64,000 nucleotides of DNA from NCBI RefSeq assembly GCF_005871165.1, contig NZ_SWKP01000005.1, positions 434,001 through 498,000 of the forward strand, given 5' to 3'. Of this stretch, positions 1-7,398 are shown one piece after another; positions within the stretch are counted from its first letter, which is position 1; each line of letters begins with the position of its first letter. The notes below the pieces were generated by a model that was not told the DNA's origin, did not search any database, and was given only the letters and a program-made list of their open reading frames with translations. The position numbers were made by a program, and so were the translations under genes. The DNA comes from Maricaulis alexandrii (GTDB lineage: Bacteria; Pseudomonadota; Alphaproteobacteria; Caulobacterales; Maricaulaceae).

Positions 1-1794
1 CCGACCTTCAACGCCCGGGTCAATGTCGGCTCCTACGGCCAGTTCGACCAGATCGTCTCCGGCTCCATGCCGGTGACCGACAGCTTCCGCATTGGCGGCG
101 CTGTGGCGAACCTGCAGCGCGATGGCTTCGGCGACAATCTCTTCACCGGCGAAGACAATGCCAACAAGGACCTGCTGGGCTATCGCGTTTCGGCCGAGTG
201 GGAGCCGACCGACGGTCTCTTCTTCCGCTTGTCCTATGACAATATCCAGGACGACTCGACGGCCCGCGGCGGCCATCGTCTGACCCCGGGTGCCCTGTCC
301 GGCGCTCCGGTCCTGGACAACGTCTTCGACACCCGAGCCGGCCTGAATGTGGTCGACCAGGAAATCGAGGCCGAAGGCCTGTCGCTGATGGCCGAATGGC
401 AGCTCAACGAAAACTGGACGATCCGCAACATCCTGTCGGACCGCAGCGACACCTCGGTGACGCCGATCGACTTCGACAACCTGCCGTCCGGCGACCTGGA
501 CGTGCCGGCGATCTACGAGAACGAGCAGTTCTCCGAAGAATTCCAGCTGCTCTACACCGGCGACCGCCTGAGCGGTGTGATGGGCTATTTCTACATGGAC
601 GCGAACGCCCTGACGGTGTTTGACGTGCTGCTGGAAAACACCGGCGCCCTGCTCAGCCTGCCGGGCCTGAACGCCCAGACCTACGGTGATGTCGACACCA
701 AGACCTGGTCGGTCTTTGCCAACTTCACCTATGACCTGACCGATGAGTGGAGCATCACCCTGGGTGGCCGCTACACCGAAGACGAGCGGACCTCGCAGGT
801 CCTGCGCCGCACTTATGTCGGCGGCTTCTCGGAATTCTTCGGCGGTGCGGGTGTCCCGATCGCGACGACGTCGGACTTCAACGGCACCAATTCCTGGGAT
901 GACTTCTCCCCGACGGTGACCCTGGCCTGGCAGCCGAGCGACCAGCACAACTTCTATGCAACCTTCAGCCAGGGCTTCAAGGGCGGCGGTTTCGACCCGC
1001 GCGGCCAGACTTCCGCGGCCCCGGACCTGGACGGTTCGGGCACCGTGGACGCGGATGACGTCTTCAACTTCATGGCGTTCAACCCGGAAACGGTGGACAG
1101 CTTCGAGCTGGGCTGGCGTTACCAGAATGGCCGCTACCGTCACGCCCTGGCGATCTTCGCCATGGATTACACCGACATCCAGGTGCCGGGTTCCGTGGGT
1201 GTGGATACCGACAATGACGGCATCAATGACACCTTCACCGGTGTCACGACCAATGCCGGTGCCGCCACCATTCGCGGTATCGAGTATGAAGGTAATCTCG
1301 ACCTGGTCAGCGGTCTCTTCAACGACACCGACAACCTGTCCTTCTCCTGGGCCGTTGGCCTGCTGGACGGCGAGTACGACCAGTTCATCAACGCCTTCGG
1401 TGTCGATGTCTCCAATGATGTCGTGATCCAGAACACGCCGGACGCGACGGGCTCGCTGACGGCGGTCTACTCGACCGGTCTGGCCGGCGGTGATCTGCGC
1501 GTGCTCAACACGCTCAGCTATCGCGGCGACTCCAGCCAGTTCGAATTCCCCTTCCCGCTGCTCGACCAGTCGGCCTACACGCTGTGGAATGCGTCGGTTG
1601 TCTGGAGCAGCGAGGATGATCGCTGGGAATTCGGCGTGCACGGCCGCAACCTGACGGACCGCGAGTACAAGGTCTCCGGCTATGACTTCGTGAACAACCA
1701 GACCCTGGCGCCTGAGCTGGGCCTGGAAGGCACGCTGGTCGCCTATTACGGCAATCCGCGCACCATCACGGCAACGGCGGCGTTCCGCTACTGA
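1..1794 (+). CDS. TonB-dependent receptor, 5'-truncated by window edge
   Basis: Outer-membrane, TonB-energised receptor for import of a ligand such as a siderophore or oligosaccharide; the substrate cannot be told from this fragment. The frame is open from base 1, so plug domain and signal peptide lie upstream. The 597 visible residues show alternating aromatic/hydrophobic beta-barrel strands (repeats of the type GYRVSAEWEPTDGLFFRLSY, ITLGGRYTEDER, FYATFSQGFKGGGFDP) and end in Phe-Arg-Tyr, the C-terminal aromatic signature of barrel proteins. Two acidic loops look like calcium-binding sites: DGSGTVDADD near base 1030 and DTDNDGIND near base 1204. A strong terminator hairpin follows. The family call is secure; substrate and full length are unknown. 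Confidence 0.93.
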   Translation, partial: PTFNARVNVGSYGQFDQIVSGSMPVTDSFRIGGAVANLQRDGFGDNLFTGEDNANKDLLGYRVSAEWEPTDGLFFRLSYDNIQDDSTARGGHRLTPGALSGAPVLDNVFDTRAGLNVVDQEIEAEGLSLMAEWQLNENWTIRNILSDRSDTSVTPIDFDNLPSGDLDVPAIYENEQFSEEFQLLYTGDRLSGVMGYFYMDANALTVFDVLLENTGALLSLPGLNAQTYGDVDTKTWSVFANFTYDLTDEWSITLGGRYTEDERTSQVLRRTYVGGFSEFFGGAGVPIATTSDFNGTNSWDDFSPTVTLAWQPSDQHNFYATFSQGFKGGGFDPRGQTSAAPDLDGSGTVDADDVFNFMAFNPETVDSFELGWRYQNGRYRHALAIFAMDYTDIQVPGSVGVDTDNDGINDTFTGVTTNAGAATIRGIEYEGNLDLVSGLFNDTDNLSFSWAVGLLDGEYDQFINAFGVDVSNDVVIQNTPDATGSLTAVYSTGLAGGDLRVLNTLSYRGDSSQFEFPFPLLDQSAYTLWNASVVWSSEDDRWEFGVHGRNLTDREYKVSGYDFVNNQTLAPELGLEGTLVAYYGNPRTITATAAFRY

Positions 1795-1845
1795 TCAGCC
1801 CCGGGCGAGCCGGCCCTCCCTGGCTCGCCCGAAACGGCTACACTG

Positions 1846-1878
1846 GACCGGCGCTTTGTCATGAAGCGCCGGTCTTTT
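1846..1878 (+). terminator. Rho-independent terminator after the TonB receptor
   Basis: An 11-bp perfect stem (left arm 1846-1856 GACCGGCGCTT, right arm 1864-1874 AAGCGCCGGTC) with a 7-base loop is followed by CTTTT. A second hairpin without a T run lies just upstream (1803-1811 GGGCGAGCC with 1822-1830 GGCTCGCCC). Together they end receptor transcription before the hydrolase gene. Confidence 0.8.
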
Positions 1879-1908
1879 CATGACAGGTCCATGCTTGAGG
1901 ATTGAACG

Positions 1909-2850
1909 ATGAAGTTTTTTGCCGGCCTTCTGGCCCTGGTACTCCTGGTTGCCGGTGTGGTCGCCTGGCTGGTCTTCGGGTCGGGCGATGATGCGGGCCA
2001 GGAGGCGGTCGACGCCGTCGACTCCCCTTATTGGAACAGCGAAACCGATCAGCGCATCGATATTGATGGCGTCCTCGCCCGGGTCCGGGTCGAGGGACCG
2101 CAGGATGCACCGGTCGTGGTCCTGGTCCATGGCTTCTCCCACTCGCTGGAAAGCTGGGATGGCTGGGCAGCAGACCTGTCATCGGACTATCGCGTGATCC
2201 GGATAGATTTGCCGGGGCACGGCCTGACCGGTCCGGACCCGCAGCAGCGCTATTCCGTGCCGCAAACCGTCGAATTCCTGGCCGGGCTGATGGACGCGCT
2301 GGATATCGAGCAGGCACATCTGGCGGGCAATTCCCTGGGCGGGCTGGTGGCCTGGCGCTATGCCGCCGACCATGGCGACCGCGTGGACAGCCTCGTCCTG
2401 GTCTCACCGGGCGGTTATTCCATCAACGGGGTGACGGAAGATCCGGTGCCGGTGCCGGTGGGCGTGAGCTTCTATCTCACTCAGGCGCCGCAAGCGATGG
2501 TCGCCGCGGCGACCGGTGCGCTCTATGGCGATGCGTCCCGTCTTGATCCGGCCGTGCCGGAACGCGTCCATGCGCTGATGCGCCGGGAGGGCGTCGGCCA
2601 GGCCATGGTGGAGCGGCTGGAAGTGTTCACCCTGCCGGACCCGGATGCGGACCTGGCGCGGGTCGAGGCTCCGGTCCTGATCTTGTGGGGGGAAGCGGAC
2701 AGCATGGTGCCGGTCGAACACGCGGCCCGTTTCGAGACGGCGCTGCGCGATGCGCGGCTCGTGACCTATCCGGATCTGGGCCATGTCGCCCATGAGGAGG
2801 ATCCGGCGCGGACGCTGGAGGATGTCAGGGCTTTCCTGGCGGAGCGCTAG
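1909..2850 (+). CDS. Alpha/beta-fold hydrolase, membrane-anchored or exported
   Basis: Serine hydrolase of the alpha/beta-hydrolase superfamily, 313 aa; the substrate (an ester, lactone or similar) is unknown. The first 20 or so residues form a hydrophobic signal or anchor segment, so the enzyme probably acts in or beyond the inner membrane. The oxyanion-hole motif HGFSHS is near residue 74, the nucleophile elbow GNSLGG places Ser142, the acid is probably Asp264 (LWGEADSM) and the base His292 (LGHVAHE). The ATG is preceded by a GAGGATTGAACG leader with a weak ribosome site. The stop TAG shares the tetranucleotide CTAG with the stop of the convergent BlaI-type gene. Superfamily is certain; function is not assigned. 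Confidence 0.9.
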   Translation: MKFFAGLLALVLLVAGVVAWLVFGSGDDAGQEAVDAVDSPYWNSETDQRIDIDGVLARVRVEGPQDAPVVVLVHGFSHSLESWDGWAADLSSDYRVIRIDLPGHGLTGPDPQQRYSVPQTVEFLAGLMDALDIEQAHLAGNSLGGLVAWRYAADHGDRVDSLVLVSPGGYSINGVTEDPVPVPVGVSFYLTQAPQAMVAAATGALYGDASRLDPAVPERVHALMRREGVGQAMVERLEVFTLPDPDADLARVEAPVLILWGEADSMVPVEHAARFETALRDARLVTYPDLGHVAHEEDPARTLEDVRAFLAER

Positions 2851-3215
2851 CCCTTGCGGCGTTCGGCGATCTCGGCCTGAAGGTCGGCCCAGTCCTGCGG
2901 GTCGACATCGCTCTCGCGCAGGACCACGACACCGGCCCCACCCGTCGGGCTGTCTCCGGCGAGGAGGCGGCCCAGCGTATGGGTGCGGGCGGTTTCGCGG
3001 TTGAGACGCGGGCGATACACCACGTCCCGGCCAGTTTGGTGCCGGGAAACGGCACCCTTGTTTCGCAGGCGGCGCAACAGGTTGAGCAGTTCGCCGGCCG
3101 GCCGCTGGGTGGCCATGGCCAATTCGCCCACGGAAGCCCCGCCGCGATCCCACAGGATGCGCATGGCGTTGTTTTCGTCTTCCGTCAGCGAATGATGTGC
3201 GGACATGTCTGCCAT
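2847..3215 (-). CDS. BlaI/MecI/CopY-family transcriptional repressor
   Basis: 122-aa winged-helix regulator. The N-terminal half (TEDENNAMRILWDRGGASVGELA, then LLRRLRNKGAVSR with VVYRPRLNRE) matches the DNA-binding domain of penicillinase-repressor family proteins, and the C-terminal part is a short dimerisation region. Family members dimerise on palindromic operators and are removed by proteolysis or metal binding. No blaR-type sensor peptidase, beta-lactamase or copper pump is adjacent, so the target is unknown. A GGGGAA ribosome site sits before the ATG, and a perfect 16-bp palindrome lies 33-48 bases upstream (3248-3263), suggesting autoregulation. It is convergent with the hydrolase and shares a CTAG stop overlap. 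Confidence 0.85.
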   Translation of the reverse strand: MADMSAHHSLTEDENNAMRILWDRGGASVGELAMATQRPAGELLNLLRRLRNKGAVSRHQTGRDVVYRPRLNRETARTHTLGRLLAGDSPTGGAGVVVLRESDVDPQDWADLQAEIAERRKG

Positions 3216-3247
3216 TTCCCCAGCCTTGATCCGATTGCCTCGTTTTG

Positions 3248-3270
3248 CAACAGACGTCTGTTGTTAACAG
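3248..3270. promoter_or_regulatory. Palindromic operator candidate upstream of the BlaI-type gene
   Basis: 3248-3263 reads CAACAGACGTCTGTTG, a perfect 16-bp palindrome. It overlaps a second inverted repeat, CTGTT-GTT-AACAG at 3258-3270, so three AACAG/CTGTT half-sites lie in 23 bases. The position 33-55 bases upstream of the repressor start suits autoregulatory binding by this dimeric family. Binding is inferred. Confidence 0.55.
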
Positions 3271-3330
3271 ATGATTAGCAAATGTCGCGCCGACGGGGCG
3301 ACCGTCGCCGCGACAAGCCTTCCGGCCAGA

Positions 3331-3861
3331 TCAGGCTGTGCGAGGCAGCAGGCGCGGATTCCGCAGCAGGGCGGCCGAAACCAGACTGACCAGGAGCCCG
3401 ACCGGGAAAATCTCCGAGAAGGTCATGGGCAGGCGGAACCACCAGTTCGCATACAGATCGGCAAAGCCGTGCATCTGCTCGCGAAAAGCCTCAATCTCGG
3501 CCTCGCTGGCCCCGGCTTCGCGCTGGGCTTCGATCTGGCCGGCCATATAGGCGTCCATGAAACCCCCGCCAGACAGGTTGAAATAGATCTCCCAGGTCAG
3601 CGTGTAAAAGAGGCCGGCCAGGGCTGCGACGCCGGCACCCAGAACCAACGCCTGCCAGAACTTGATCACGCCGCCCAGATTGATGTCCCGATGGCGTTTG
3701 ATGGCCAGAAATATGAAGGACAGGGCCAGCAGCATGGTCAGATAGCCGAAGGCTTCGGACCCGCTTCCATGCTCGGAACGGATCAGAGTGAAGCCCAGAA
3801 GCATGAGGGCAGACACGGTCAGCCCGGACAGGCTGCCGAAGATGAGGATGATGCGGGACAT
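3331..3861 (-). CDS. DUF4199-like four-helix membrane protein
   Basis: 176-aa integral membrane protein, probably of the DUF4199 family, with no known activity. Four hydrophobic segments are visible: residues about 4-24, 34-50, 62-85 and 145-165. The segment before the last helix is acidic and helical (EAQREAGASEAEIEAFREQM), as in DUF4199 proteins. I chose ATG 3861 over a GTG at 3894 because AAGGTG lies about nine bases upstream of the ATG. It is the last gene of a minus-strand cluster, 88 bases after the LuxR-type gene, and a small hairpin at 3935-3953 separates the two. Placement suggests it is controlled by, or works with, that regulator. Confidence 0.75.
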   Translation of the reverse strand: MSRIILIFGSLSGLTVSALMLLGFTLIRSEHGSGSEAFGYLTMLLALSFIFLAIKRHRDINLGGVIKFWQALVLGAGVAALAGLFYTLTWEIYFNLSGGGFMDAYMAGQIEAQREAGASEAEIEAFREQMHGFADLYANWWFRLPMTFSEIFPVGLLVSLVSAALLRNPRLLPRTA

Positions 3862-3934
3862 GATGAGGCACCTTTTCGTGTTGTGAGGGCTCACAGAGGG
3901 GCGTCGGATTGCGATTTCGGCGTCACCCGATCAG

Positions 3935-3953
3935 GTGATTTTCGTGAAATCAC
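3935..3953 (-). promoter_or_regulatory. Inverted repeat at the LuxR-type stop codon
   Basis: GTGATTT (3935-3941) and AAATCAC (3947-3953) form a perfect 7-bp inverted repeat around TCGTG, covering the stop codon of the LuxR-type gene and lying about 75 bases upstream of the DUF4199-like start. It may be an operator or a weak attenuator; no T run follows on the minus strand. Confidence 0.35.
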
Positions 3954-4444
3954 ACCCGATTGTCCGCTCCACCGCGGTTCAAGCCGGGGGTCGGGATCAG
4001 TCGGAGGTGCCGGGCCTGCTCAATGGCTGCGACCCGGCCCGAGACGTCCAGCTTGTCGTAAATGCGGGCGATATGGGTCTTGATCGTGTTGGCCGAGACG
4101 CTGAGCTGCTCGGCGATCTCCCTGTTGGAACCGCCGCTTGCCAGGGCTTCCAGAACCGTCAATTCGCGCGGTGTAATGCCCAGCGCGCGGATGGCCGCGA
4201 CATTGCGGACGAAGACGTCCGGTGCGGCCTGGCGCCGGGTCAGATGAAGGCCCAGCCAGAGGCCCAGTCCGGCAAAGGGCACGGCAAGCAGGCCCGCGAA
4301 GACTTCCAGGCCCAGCGTGCGGGCCCAGAAACGGTATTCCAGCCATTCCAGGAGGAAGACCCCGGCGGCGAGCGCCAGGGCGAAGCCGGTTATGGCAATC
4401 CAGCCGGACCGCGGCCAGGCTGGGCGAGCGGACCGGGCCATCAC
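3950..4444 (-). CDS. Membrane-anchored LuxR-type transcriptional regulator
   Basis: 164-aa protein. Two hydrophobic segments (residues about 16-34 and 46-66) precede a C-terminal LuxR/GerE helix-turn-helix (LGITPRELTVLEALASGGSN, then REIAEQLSVSANTIKTHIAR, then IYDKLDVSGR; residues about 88-145). The conserved SANTIKTHI recognition helix is intact. There is no receiver or autoinducer domain, so the membrane segments probably form the input module, unusual for this class. Its ATG overlaps the stop of the upstream DUF6090-like gene by four bases (ATGA), so translation is coupled to that operon. It probably regulates the operon itself and the DUF4199-like gene downstream; that is inference. Confidence 0.85.
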   Translation of the reverse strand: MMARSARPAWPRSGWIAITGFALALAAGVFLLEWLEYRFWARTLGLEVFAGLLAVPFAGLGLWLGLHLTRRQAAPDVFVRNVAAIRALGITPRELTVLEALASGGSNREIAEQLSVSANTIKTHIARIYDKLDVSGRVAAIEQARHLRLIPTPGLNRGGADNRV

Positions 4445-5157
4445 GCTGCATCCCCGGACGCCGGCAGGGCATCGAGCACGTTCTCTGCCCGCTCCAGCGT
4501 GCCGCGATGCCAGTATAGATTGACCTGGTTGACCCTCTGGGTGAGCCGCGCTGCAGCAAACGTGTCCGGTGAGCGCCGGATCTCGGCGATCGCGTCGGAC
4601 AGGTGGGGCGGCAGGTCTCCGCGACTGTCGAGCGAGAAGGACTGTGCCTGGACAAGAATGCCCGCATTGTCCGTGATCAGGCGGGCGAGCGAGGCATAGG
4701 CCAGCTCCTGCCGCCGCACCTGTTCATCGAACTCGACCAGAGCCGTTCGCAGGCTTTCCGACCGGATCAGCCGCATTTCGCCGGAGGCCAGGAGTTCGGC
4801 ATAGGTGGCGGAGCGTCCCAAGGGAACGGGTGTGCCGACAGCCTGGTTGAGGCTTGCGAAGAAGGCCTCGGTATCCGTGCCGTCGGGTGTGTCCTGCAGG
4901 AAGCGCGCGAAGGCGTCACCTGCCGTGATCCGGGCTTCCAACTGTTCAATTGTCAGGGCCGTCTGATGGCTGATGTCCGTGAAGTCGGCCTGCAACCGCT
5001 GTACAATTAGGGCTTCACGCTCACGGTCCAGACGGGCCTCATTCCAGGCGGACACCTGGAAACCGATGCCCACGCCGGCCAGCACGATCAGGAATTCCAG
5101 CGTGACGGCGAACCAGTTTTGTTCCTTCAGGGCTCGGGTGATGCGGGCCAGGATCAT
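4441..5157 (-). CDS. DUF6090-like membrane-anchored protein, paralogue 5 of 5
   Basis: 238 aa. The N-terminus has the signature shared by all five tandem copies: MILARITRALKEQNW, then EFLIVLAGVGIGFQVSAWNE with a single membrane helix at residues about 18-38. The rest is a predicted helical extracytoplasmic domain. In its middle lies TYAELLASGEMRLIRSESLR, matching the pattern 'tyxELxxSGxxxLIxxxxLR' that I associate with DUF6090 proteins. Function is unknown for the family. The start overlaps the previous gene by four bases, and its own stop overlaps the LuxR-type start. Family assignment is from memory of the signature, so moderate. Confidence 0.75.
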   Translation of the reverse strand: MILARITRALKEQNWFAVTLEFLIVLAGVGIGFQVSAWNEARLDREREALIVQRLQADFTDISHQTALTIEQLEARITAGDAFARFLQDTPDGTDTEAFFASLNQAVGTPVPLGRSATYAELLASGEMRLIRSESLRTALVEFDEQVRRQELAYASLARLITDNAGILVQAQSFSLDSRGDLPPHLSDAIAEIRRSPDTFAAARLTQRVNQVNLYWHRGTLERAENVLDALPASGDAA

Positions 5158-5891
5158 TCCGTCTCTCCCGTGTCACAGGGGCGCCCGGTTTCCTCGGACA
5201 GGCGCTGGCAGAACGCGACCGTGTGGGCTTCCAGCTGGACGATGTAGTGAGCGAAGATGGCATGCATGCGAGCGATCTGGACGACAGCGCTCGTCAGCCG
5301 GGGCTCGCTGCGCAGGCGTTCCAGGTCCACCTCGACCCGGGTCACGCGCGGGTCGTCTGTCGGGCGGTGGGCGACGAATTCGCTCAAGCGCTCGGAGAAT
5401 TCCGTCAAACCGCTGCGAAAGCTCGCATGCTGGCTTTCGACCCAACCGATGTGGCCCTGATAGCGGGTCAGTTCGGTGATGAGATCGGGGTCATTGATCA
5501 GGGCGAGATCACCCGATTGCTCCAGCGCGTCATAGGTGTTCTGCCGGAAGGGCGGCAGGGTGAAATACATGAGTTGGGCGACGGCGCGATCGAAGTCCGG
5601 CTGGTTTCTCTCTGTCAGCGCTGCGCCCATGGCGATCTCGACGAGCAAGGCCCGTTCTGCCTGGCGTTCGGCATCGGTCGCAATCCGCCCGCGAAGGGCC
5701 TGGATGGTCTGCTCGCTTTCCAGCTGTAGGCGTTCCAGTGCCTGACCGACGCGGGCGGTATCGATGCGTCGCTCATTCCAGGCAGAGACCTGGAAAGCCA
5801 GAAGAACGCCGGCCACCACGATGACAAATTCGATCCCCACCGAGAGCCAGTTCTGGTCTGCCAAAGCCTTGCGGATACGCGACAGGATCAT
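5154..5891 (-). CDS. DUF6090-like membrane-anchored protein, paralogue 4 of 5
   Basis: 245 aa from ATG 5891, chosen because it aligns with the other copies (MILSRIRKALADQNW, then EFVIVVAGVLLAFQVSAWNE) and gives a 4-base ATGA overlap with the preceding gene; an upstream in-frame start at 5918 would add nine unrelated residues. There is one membrane helix near residues 18-38, then an acidic helical domain. The motif TYDALEQSGDLALINDPDL sits mid-protein. The C-terminal tail has two cysteines near the end (residues about 224 and 236) not seen in the other copies. Function unknown. Confidence 0.75.
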   Translation of the reverse strand: MILSRIRKALADQNWLSVGIEFVIVVAGVLLAFQVSAWNERRIDTARVGQALERLQLESEQTIQALRGRIATDAERQAERALLVEIAMGAALTERNQPDFDRAVAQLMYFTLPPFRQNTYDALEQSGDLALINDPDLITELTRYQGHIGWVESQHASFRSGLTEFSERLSEFVAHRPTDDPRVTRVEVDLERLRSEPRLTSAVVQIARMHAIFAHYIVQLEAHTVAFCQRLSEETGRPCDTGETE

Positions 5892-6634
5892 TCCGTGCCT
5901 CCACTGAGGGTGCCGCAATCGAGCTCGTCCGGCACATCGAGGCCCAATTCCGTGCCCACGGCGATCCTCAGATTGTCCGCCACGTCCGCCATGTCACCCA
6001 GCCAGGCCAAATTGGCGTCGGTGATGCGCAGGGCGTGGCCGAGGGAATTGAGGAAGACATCATCGTCGGCCAGGGCTTCGAAATCATAGGTGATGCGATA
6101 GACCGAGCCGGGCGATGGACGCAGGCGCGAATGGACCTCGTTGAGGAAGGATCCCTGGGCGTTCACCAGGATCTGGATGTATTCGTCATAGGACGTCAGT
6201 TCAGCATCCGTTTCGGCAATCTGGGCGCGCAGGGTTTCATTGGTGATGATATTGGCGCGGCCGCCATTGATCAGCTCGTTCAGGGTGGCCCGAAACGGAG
6301 AGCCGGTCTGGACCCGGGTGGATGCAACCAGCTCAAACCCGCTATCGGTCACGGCGTCGGGATCCCGGAGCAGAAGGGCGTCGAGCGTGGACTGGGCCCG
6401 ATTATTCCATTCCGCGACATTGTCTCGCTCCCGCTGGATGCGGCAGACCGACAATTGCATGTCCCGGTGTAGACGCGTGAGGTAGATTTGCTCGGTTTCC
6501 CGGTCCGTGCGTTCCGCGTTCCAGGTGGTGACCTGGAAACCGATCACCACCCCCAGGATCACGATCAGGAATTCCAGCGCGACGGCGAACCAGTTCTGTT
6601 CGCGCACGGCTTTCATGAGGCGGGACAGGATCAT
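5888..6634 (-). CDS. DUF6090-like membrane-anchored protein, paralogue 3 of 5
   Basis: 248 aa. N-terminal module MILSRLMKAVREQNW, then EFLIVILGVVIGFQVTTWNAE, followed by a long helical domain with the motif LNELINGGRANIITNETLR. It is bounded on both sides by 4-base ATGA overlaps with paralogues 2 and 4, so translation of the set is coupled. The first 101 bases align without gaps with those of the other four genes, while the remainder has diverged strongly. That points to old tandem duplication with constraint on the membrane module. No catalytic motif seen. Confidence 0.75.
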   Translation of the reverse strand: MILSRLMKAVREQNWFAVALEFLIVILGVVIGFQVTTWNAERTDRETEQIYLTRLHRDMQLSVCRIQRERDNVAEWNNRAQSTLDALLLRDPDAVTDSGFELVASTRVQTGSPFRATLNELINGGRANIITNETLRAQIAETDAELTSYDEYIQILVNAQGSFLNEVHSRLRPSPGSVYRITYDFEALADDDVFLNSLGHALRITDANLAWLGDMADVADNLRIAVGTELGLDVPDELDCGTLSGGTE

Positions 6635-7398
6635 GACGGGGTCTCCGCTTCGCTCCGGGCGGGATGACCGGTCTCCAGACCCAGGGCTTCATCCACTTCC
6701 GCATGCAGCCGGTCCAGATGGGTGTCCACGAAGCTGAGCGGGAAGGACACGAAATCCGTCAGGCCGCGCGTGTTCAGGACGGTGTCAGCGAGGAAGGCCG
6801 GGTCAGCGCGCATGCTGTCCAGGTCGCACTCGATCCGTACGCTTTCTCGACCATCCGGCCGGGTCTCGAGCGACAGTGTGAAATGCTCCGGGTGGGCGCT
6901 CATCAGCGAAACCTGGGCCTCGAACAGGTTCTGGCGCACGCTGCGGGCAAAGTCGCGAAGCTGCAGGGTGGACAGGGCCTGTTCCCGCACCACGTTATCG
7001 CGGATCAGGTCCATGCGACCTGTCGCGATCAATTCCTCGATGGTTGGCAGCGAGTCCGGCGGCTGATCAAAATCATGCGACGCCGCGAGCCCTGCGCAGA
7101 TCTGCGTCTCCAGCCCGGGCGGGGGTGTCTCGCTGAGCAAGGCCCGCCGCGCCGTCAGGACCCGGTCCAGAAGATTGGCATAGAGCGGGCTGAGTTGGTC
7201 ACGGCCCTCATCGAGCACCAGAAGGTCATTGTGCAGCCGGCGCAAGAGCTCCGTCTCGCCGCGCCGGTCGCTTTGCACCTGGTTCCAGTTGCTGATCTGG
7301 AAACCGATCACGACACCCAGAATGACAATCACGAATTCGATGCCGACGGCGAGCCAGTTCTGGTCTTTCAGGGCGCGGGAGATGCGGGACAGGATCAT
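6631..7398 (-). CDS. DUF6090-like membrane-anchored protein, paralogue 2 of 5
   Basis: 255 aa. The N-terminus MILSRISRALKDQNW, then EFVIVILGVVIGFQISNWNQ, repeats the shared module; the membrane helix spans about residues 18-38. The distal domain is helical and acidic with the family-like motif TIEELIATGRMDLIRDNVVR. The start overlaps paralogue 1's stop by four bases, and its stop overlaps paralogue 3's start. It probably exposes its large domain on the periplasmic side if the short N-terminus stays in the cytoplasm; this topology is inferred from the basic N-terminal residues. Confidence 0.75.
   Translation of the reverse strand: MILSRISRALKDQNWLAVGIEFVIVILGVVIGFQISNWNQVQSDRRGETELLRRLHNDLLVLDEGRDQLSPLYANLLDRVLTARRALLSETPPPGLETQICAGLAASHDFDQPPDSLPTIEELIATGRMDLIRDNVVREQALSTLQLRDFARSVRQNLFEAQVSLMSAHPEHFTLSLETRPDGRESVRIECDLDSMRADPAFLADTVLNTRGLTDFVSFPLSFVDTHLDRLHAEVDEALGLETGHPARSEAETPS

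Noticed and set aside
2404-3153. Alternative minus-strand frame across the hydrolase and BlaI genes
   Set aside because: Arg/Gly/Pro-rich with no domain; both overlapping genes on the other frames have clear families.
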